In this document: positions 61,298-64,000 of the stretch, one piece after another | Numbering within the stretch: position 1 is the stretch's first letter | Layout: each line of letters opens with the position of its first letter | Source: Ruegeria arenilitoris | GTDB lineage: Bacteria > Pseudomonadota > Alphaproteobacteria > Rhodobacterales > Rhodobacteraceae | Length of the DNA stretch: 64,000 nucleotides | NCBI RefSeq assembly: GCF_013030985.1 | Contig: NZ_WPYP01000006.1 | Span: forward strand, 186,001 to 250,000 | Reading direction: 5' to 3' | Notes under the pieces: generated by a model | The model's input: the letters and a program-made list of their open reading frames with translations, nothing else | Told to the model about the DNA's origin: nothing | Databases searched by the model: none | Program-made: the position numbers and the translations under genes

Positions 61298-62223
61298 GCG
61301 GGCTCTCCGGACACAAGATTAACAAATATCTCTTCCAGACTCGACTGGCGGGTTTGCACGTCGCGCAACACCAGCCCCGCCTGTGCCACGTCATTCAGCA
61401 ACGTGGTGATGCCGGTGCGGTCGGCATGGGTGTCATATGTATAGACCAGCGCATCTCCATTTCCGTTCAGCACCAGATTATGCTCCGCCAGACTGCCTGG
61501 GATGGCCTGGATCGGTTCAGTCAACATCACCTCGAGCTGTTTTTTGCCCATCTGCGCCATCAGCGTGTCCTTGTCCTGCACCAGCAGCAACTCACCCTTG
61601 TCGATGACGCCAATCCGGTCGGCGATGGCCTCGGCCTCTTCGATATAGTGGGTGGTCAGGATGATAGTGACGCCGGCCCGTTTCAGCTCGGCCACGATCT
61701 CCCACATATCCTTGCGCAGTTCGACATCGACGCCGGCGGTGGGTTCGTCCAGAAACAGAACACGCGGTTCATGCGACAGTGCCTTGGCGATCAGCACCCG
61801 GCGCTTCATGCCCCCCGACAGTTCCTTGATCGCGTTCTTACGCTTGTCCCAAAGGGACAGCTTGCGCAGAATCTCTTCGATCCGCGCGTCATTGCGGCCC
61901 AGCCCGAACAACCCGCGCGACAGCCTCACCGTGTTCCAAACCTTTTCGAACGGCTCCAGCGCGATTTCCTGCGGCACCAGACCAATCATCCGGCGCGCGG
62001 CGCGAAACTCGGCCTGAATGTCATGACCACCCACCGTCACCGACCCCGAGGTGGGCGTGGTGATCCCGCAGATGGTCGAGATCAGCGTCGTCTTGCCTGC
62101 GCCATTCGGCCCCAACAGCGCCAGAATTTCCCCCTGCTCGATGTCCAGTGACACGCCTTTCAGCGCCTCAAAGCCGTCGGCGTAGGATTTGCGCAAATCC
62201 TTGATCGAAAGAATGGTCGTCAT
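61294..62223 (-). CDS. ABC transporter ATP-binding protein
   Basis: A 309-residue ATPase for the ABC-2 permease that follows. Walker A '[16 protein letters not shown]' at about 36-51, signature '[20 protein letters not shown]' near 133, Walker B '[13 protein letters not shown]' near 156, H-loop '[11 protein letters not shown]'. A C-terminal extension of about 80 residues may be regulatory. ATG 62223 follows CGGGGAA; the longer frame is unsupported. Co-transcribed with the permease. Confidence 0.93.
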   Translation of the reverse strand: MTTILSIKDLRKSYADGFEALKGVSLDIEQGEILALLGPNGAGKTTLISTICGITTPTSGSVTVGGHDIQAEFRAARRMIGLVPQEIALEPFEKVWNTVRLSRGLFGLGRNDARIEEILRKLSLWDKRKNAIKELSGGMKRRVLIAKALSHEPRVLFLDEPTAGVDVELRKDMWEIVAELKRAGVTIILTTHYIEEAEAIADRIGVIDKGELLLVQDKDTLMAQMGKKQLEVMLTEPIQAIPGSLAEHNLVLNGNGDALVYTYDTHADRTGITTLLNDVAQAGLVLRDVQTRQSSLEEIFVNLVSGEPA

Positions 62224-62377
62224 GCAAGTTCCCCGTTCTGGCGGCGACCCTACCCCGGCCCACCGGCACAGAACAGGCCAATTTCGCACAACGTTCTGCG
62301 CTTTTTTGCGGGTTTGACCTCTGGCCTTGCAATTTGCCAGCGTTCCCGAAACCCTGCCTTTAATCGAAGGGGGGACT

Positions 62378-63487
62378 ATGCTGAACGGTATTCGGATCAT
62401 TGAAATCGAGGGGCTGGGCCCTGCCCCTTTTGCCGCCATGCTGCTGGCGGATATGGGCGCCGATGTAATCACCATCCACCGCAAGGGACAGGCTGCAACG
62501 CCTGGGATGCCCGAACGCTCGATCCTCGACCGCGGCAAACGGTCGATTGATCTGGACCTGAAGGACCCAAGCGATCTGGAGATCGCCAAACGCCTGATTG
62601 CCTCGGCCGATGCGCTGATCGAAGGTTTCCGCCCCGGCGTTATGGAAAAACTCGGCCTCGGTCCGGAACCCTGCCACCAGATGAACCCTGGGCTGGTCTA
62701 CGGCCGGATGACAGGCTGGGGCCAGGACAGCCCCCTTTCGGACACAGCCGGGCATGACCTGAACTACATCGCTCTGTCCGGTGCGCTTTGGTATGCCTCT
62801 CCGCCCGGCCAGCCACCGCAAACCCCGGCCACCCTGGTCGGCGACATTGGCGGAGGCGCCATGTATCTGGTCGCGGGCCTTCTGGCCGGGCTGCTGAATG
62901 CGCAGAGAACGGGCCAGGGCACCGTGGTCGATGCCGCCATCTATGACGGTTCAGCCCATATGATGAACCTGCTCATGAGCCTGAACCAATCCGGCAACCT
63001 GTCGGAAACCCGCGGCCAAAGCCTGCTGGACGGCCCCCATTGGAGCCGTACCTACATCTGTTCCGATGACGGCTTTGTGACGGTTCAATGCCTCGAACCC
63101 AAATTCTACGCACTGTTTCTGCAGAAAATGGGCTTGTCGGATGACCGTGACTTCCAATTGCAATTCGATCCGGCGACCTGGCCCGCACTCACCCAACGCT
63201 TGTCTGACATCTTCGCCGGCAAACCGCGTGACCACTGGGCGGATCTCTTCAAAGGCACCGACGCCTGCGTCGCGCCGGTCCTCAGCCCGACCGAAGCACA
63301 AGCACACCCAATGAACGGCGCCCGCCAGACATGGCGCAAAACAGATGGCACCCTACAAGCCGCCGCTGCACCCAGATTCTCGACCTCAGAATGGCAGCCC
63401 GAACCCAGCCCTGCCCGCGGAGAACACCGTCAGGACATCCTGAACGAACTCAACGCACAGCGGACACCCGCCTCTTCATCTGGCTAG
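62378..63487 (+). CDS. Alpha-methylacyl-CoA racemase (CoA-transferase family III fold)
   Basis: 369 residues from ATG 62378, preceded by AAGGGGGG. The CaiB/BaiF fold is clear ('[18 protein letters not shown]', '[20 protein letters not shown]'). The racemase subgroup is indicated by '[14 protein letters not shown]' with His126 and '[16 protein letters not shown]' with Asp156; these are the residues expected to act in Mycobacterium MCR. It epimerises the 2-methyl centre of branched acyl-CoA. A hairpin-rich element follows directly. Confidence 0.91.
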   Translation: MLNGIRIIEIEGLGPAPFAAMLLADMGADVITIHRKGQAATPGMPERSILDRGKRSIDLDLKDPSDLEIAKRLIASADALIEGFRPGVMEKLGLGPEPCHQMNPGLVYGRMTGWGQDSPLSDTAGHDLNYIALSGALWYASPPGQPPQTPATLVGDIGGGAMYLVAGLLAGLLNAQRTGQGTVVDAAIYDGSAHMMNLLMSLNQSGNLSETRGQSLLDGPHWSRTYICSDDGFVTVQCLEPKFYALFLQKMGLSDDRDFQLQFDPATWPALTQRLSDIFAGKPRDHWADLFKGTDACVAPVLSPTEAQAHPMNGARQTWRKTDGTLQAAAAPRFSTSEWQPEPSPARGEHRQDILNELNAQRTPASSSG

Positions 63488-63489
63488 AA

Positions 63490-63542
63490 ATACCTCGGGG
63501 GATGAATTGGCCGCAGGCCAAGAAGGGGGCTGCCCCCCCTTC
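63490..63542. repeat. REP-like double hairpin after the racemase gene
   Basis: Contains the perfect dyad TTGGCC-GCA-GGCCAA (about 63508-63522) followed by AAGGGGG/CCCCCTT (63523-63540) and a T-rich stretch. It probably terminates the racemase transcript and, being compound, may be one copy of a dispersed element. Similar strings are familiar from Rhodobacteraceae intergenic regions in my memory; not verified here. Confidence 0.6.
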
Positions 63543-63548
63543 CTTTGC

Positions 63549-64000
63549 TTACCGCCCGCGCACCGTGTCGATCATCAACTGCACGTTTTCCGGATCCGCA
63601 TCCGGCGTGATCCCGTGACCGAGGTTGAAGATATGCGGTCCCTTCGAGAACGCCTCGACAATGCGCCGCGTCTCATCCACTAGGGCCTGCCCGCCGGTCA
63701 CCATATGCGACGACGCCAGATTGCCCTGAACGCAACCATCCGCCTGTACATGCTCGGCCGCCCATTCCGGCGACACCGAGTTGTCCAGCGCCACACAATC
63801 CACGCCGGTTGCCTTGGCGAAACCGATATATCCGTCACCCGCCTCACGTGGGAAGCCGATCACCGGGATACCGGGGTGGCGTTCCTTGATGGCTTGCGTG
63901 ATCACCCGGCAGGGCTCGACCGCATATTTCCGGAAGGCATCGCCTTTCAGCGACCCGGCCCAACTGTCGAAGATCTTGACCACCTCGGCCCCGGCCTCGA
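63549..64000 (-). CDS. hemE: Uroporphyrinogen decarboxylase (N-terminal part outside window)
   Basis: Heme pathway enzyme that decarboxylates uroporphyrinogen III to coproporphyrinogen III. The last ~150 codons are present, reading in from beyond 64000: '[15 protein letters not shown]', '[20 protein letters not shown]', '[11 protein letters not shown]' and '[20 protein letters not shown]', all conserved in HemE. The frame is open to the edge, so the gene continues outside. Convergent with the racemase gene. Confidence 0.94.
   Translation of the reverse strand, partial: EAGAEVVKIFDSWAGSLKGDAFRKYAVEPCRVITQAIKERHPGIPVIGFPREAGDGYIGFAKATGVDCVALDNSVSPEWAAEHVQADGCVQGNLASSHMVTGGQALVDETRRIVEAFSKGPHIFNLGHGITPDADPENVQLMIDTVRGR

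Overview
The window is high-GC, tightly packed bacterial chromosome and looks like a marine alphaproteobacterium of the Rhodobacteraceae/Roseobacter group (Ruegeria-like). This rests on the gene set: an aa3-type oxidase subunit IV microprotein, a COQ9-family protein, a plant-type (GCS2) glutamate-cysteine ligase, a DmdC-like acyl-CoA dehydrogenase, the uvrC/pgsA/moaD/moaE neighbourhood, and frequent 4-base ATGA start/stop overlaps. No rRNA, tRNA, CRISPR array, prophage or insertion sequence is visible. The genus is inferred, not proven.

Layout, left to right. Positions 1-3516 (minus) hold a molybdenum-cofactor operon, fdhD - small membrane ORF - mobA - mobB - moeA (cut by the window edge); every junction is a 4-base overlap. 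azlC/azlD (plus) diverge from it. 4549-11063 (minus) carries a lipoprotein, the oxidase subunit IV microprotein, a secreted phospholipase-A2-like protein coupled to a membrane glycerophosphodiester phosphodiesterase, a DUF6173-like protein, a metallo-beta-lactamase-fold hydrolase and a DmdC-like acyl-CoA dehydrogenase. 11202-14089 has tsaC, yqgE, a DsbD-N-domain protein and a Nudix hydrolase. 14086-18947 (minus) is an RND efflux pump with its adaptor. 19054-21583 (minus) is an operon of a family-4-like uracil-DNA glycosylase, a metallophosphoesterase, a LysE exporter and moaB.

21669-26327 (plus) starts with a cysteine-rich secreted protein, followed by pyrB, two small membrane proteins, an apparently inactive dihydroorotase homologue (pyrC') and plsY. 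26523-31977 has a YHS-domain protein, an outer-membrane barrel, two quinone oxidoreductases around a DUF2189 protein, COQ9 and rpsU. 32279-34850 is a tandem pair of CAP-domain proteins, one with nine 15-residue acidic repeats and one with an RTX C-terminus. Then come ppk2, a CPBP protease, a divergent lrp/ald pair, a 27-bp perfect inverted repeat, mscS and ytoQ.

40393-45477 holds pheT and pheS, separated by an esterase, a hairpin array and a lower-GC secreted-protein gene. 45548-53042 has gshA, GNAT, rsmE, ubiA, a large OmpA/BON protein with a coiled-coil partner, and an AT-rich orphan. 53101-58472 is moaE-moaD-pgsA, a DMT transporter on the opposite strand, uvrC and an SDR. 58494-62223 (minus) is an ABC-2 exporter and an sppA - zinc-ribbon microprotein - Ca/Na antiporter operon. 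The window ends with an alpha-methylacyl-CoA racemase, a REP-like element and partial hemE.

Molybdenum-cofactor genes occur at three separate places (moeA/mobB/mobA/fdhD, moaB, moaD/moaE), so the full pathway probably serves formate dehydrogenase and other molybdoenzymes. The most unusual items are the repeat-bearing CAP pair, the PLA2-like/GDPD couple, the catalytically degenerate PyrC and uracil-glycosylase homologues, the cysteine-rich secreted protein, three low-GC orphan genes, and three hairpin-rich intergenic elements.
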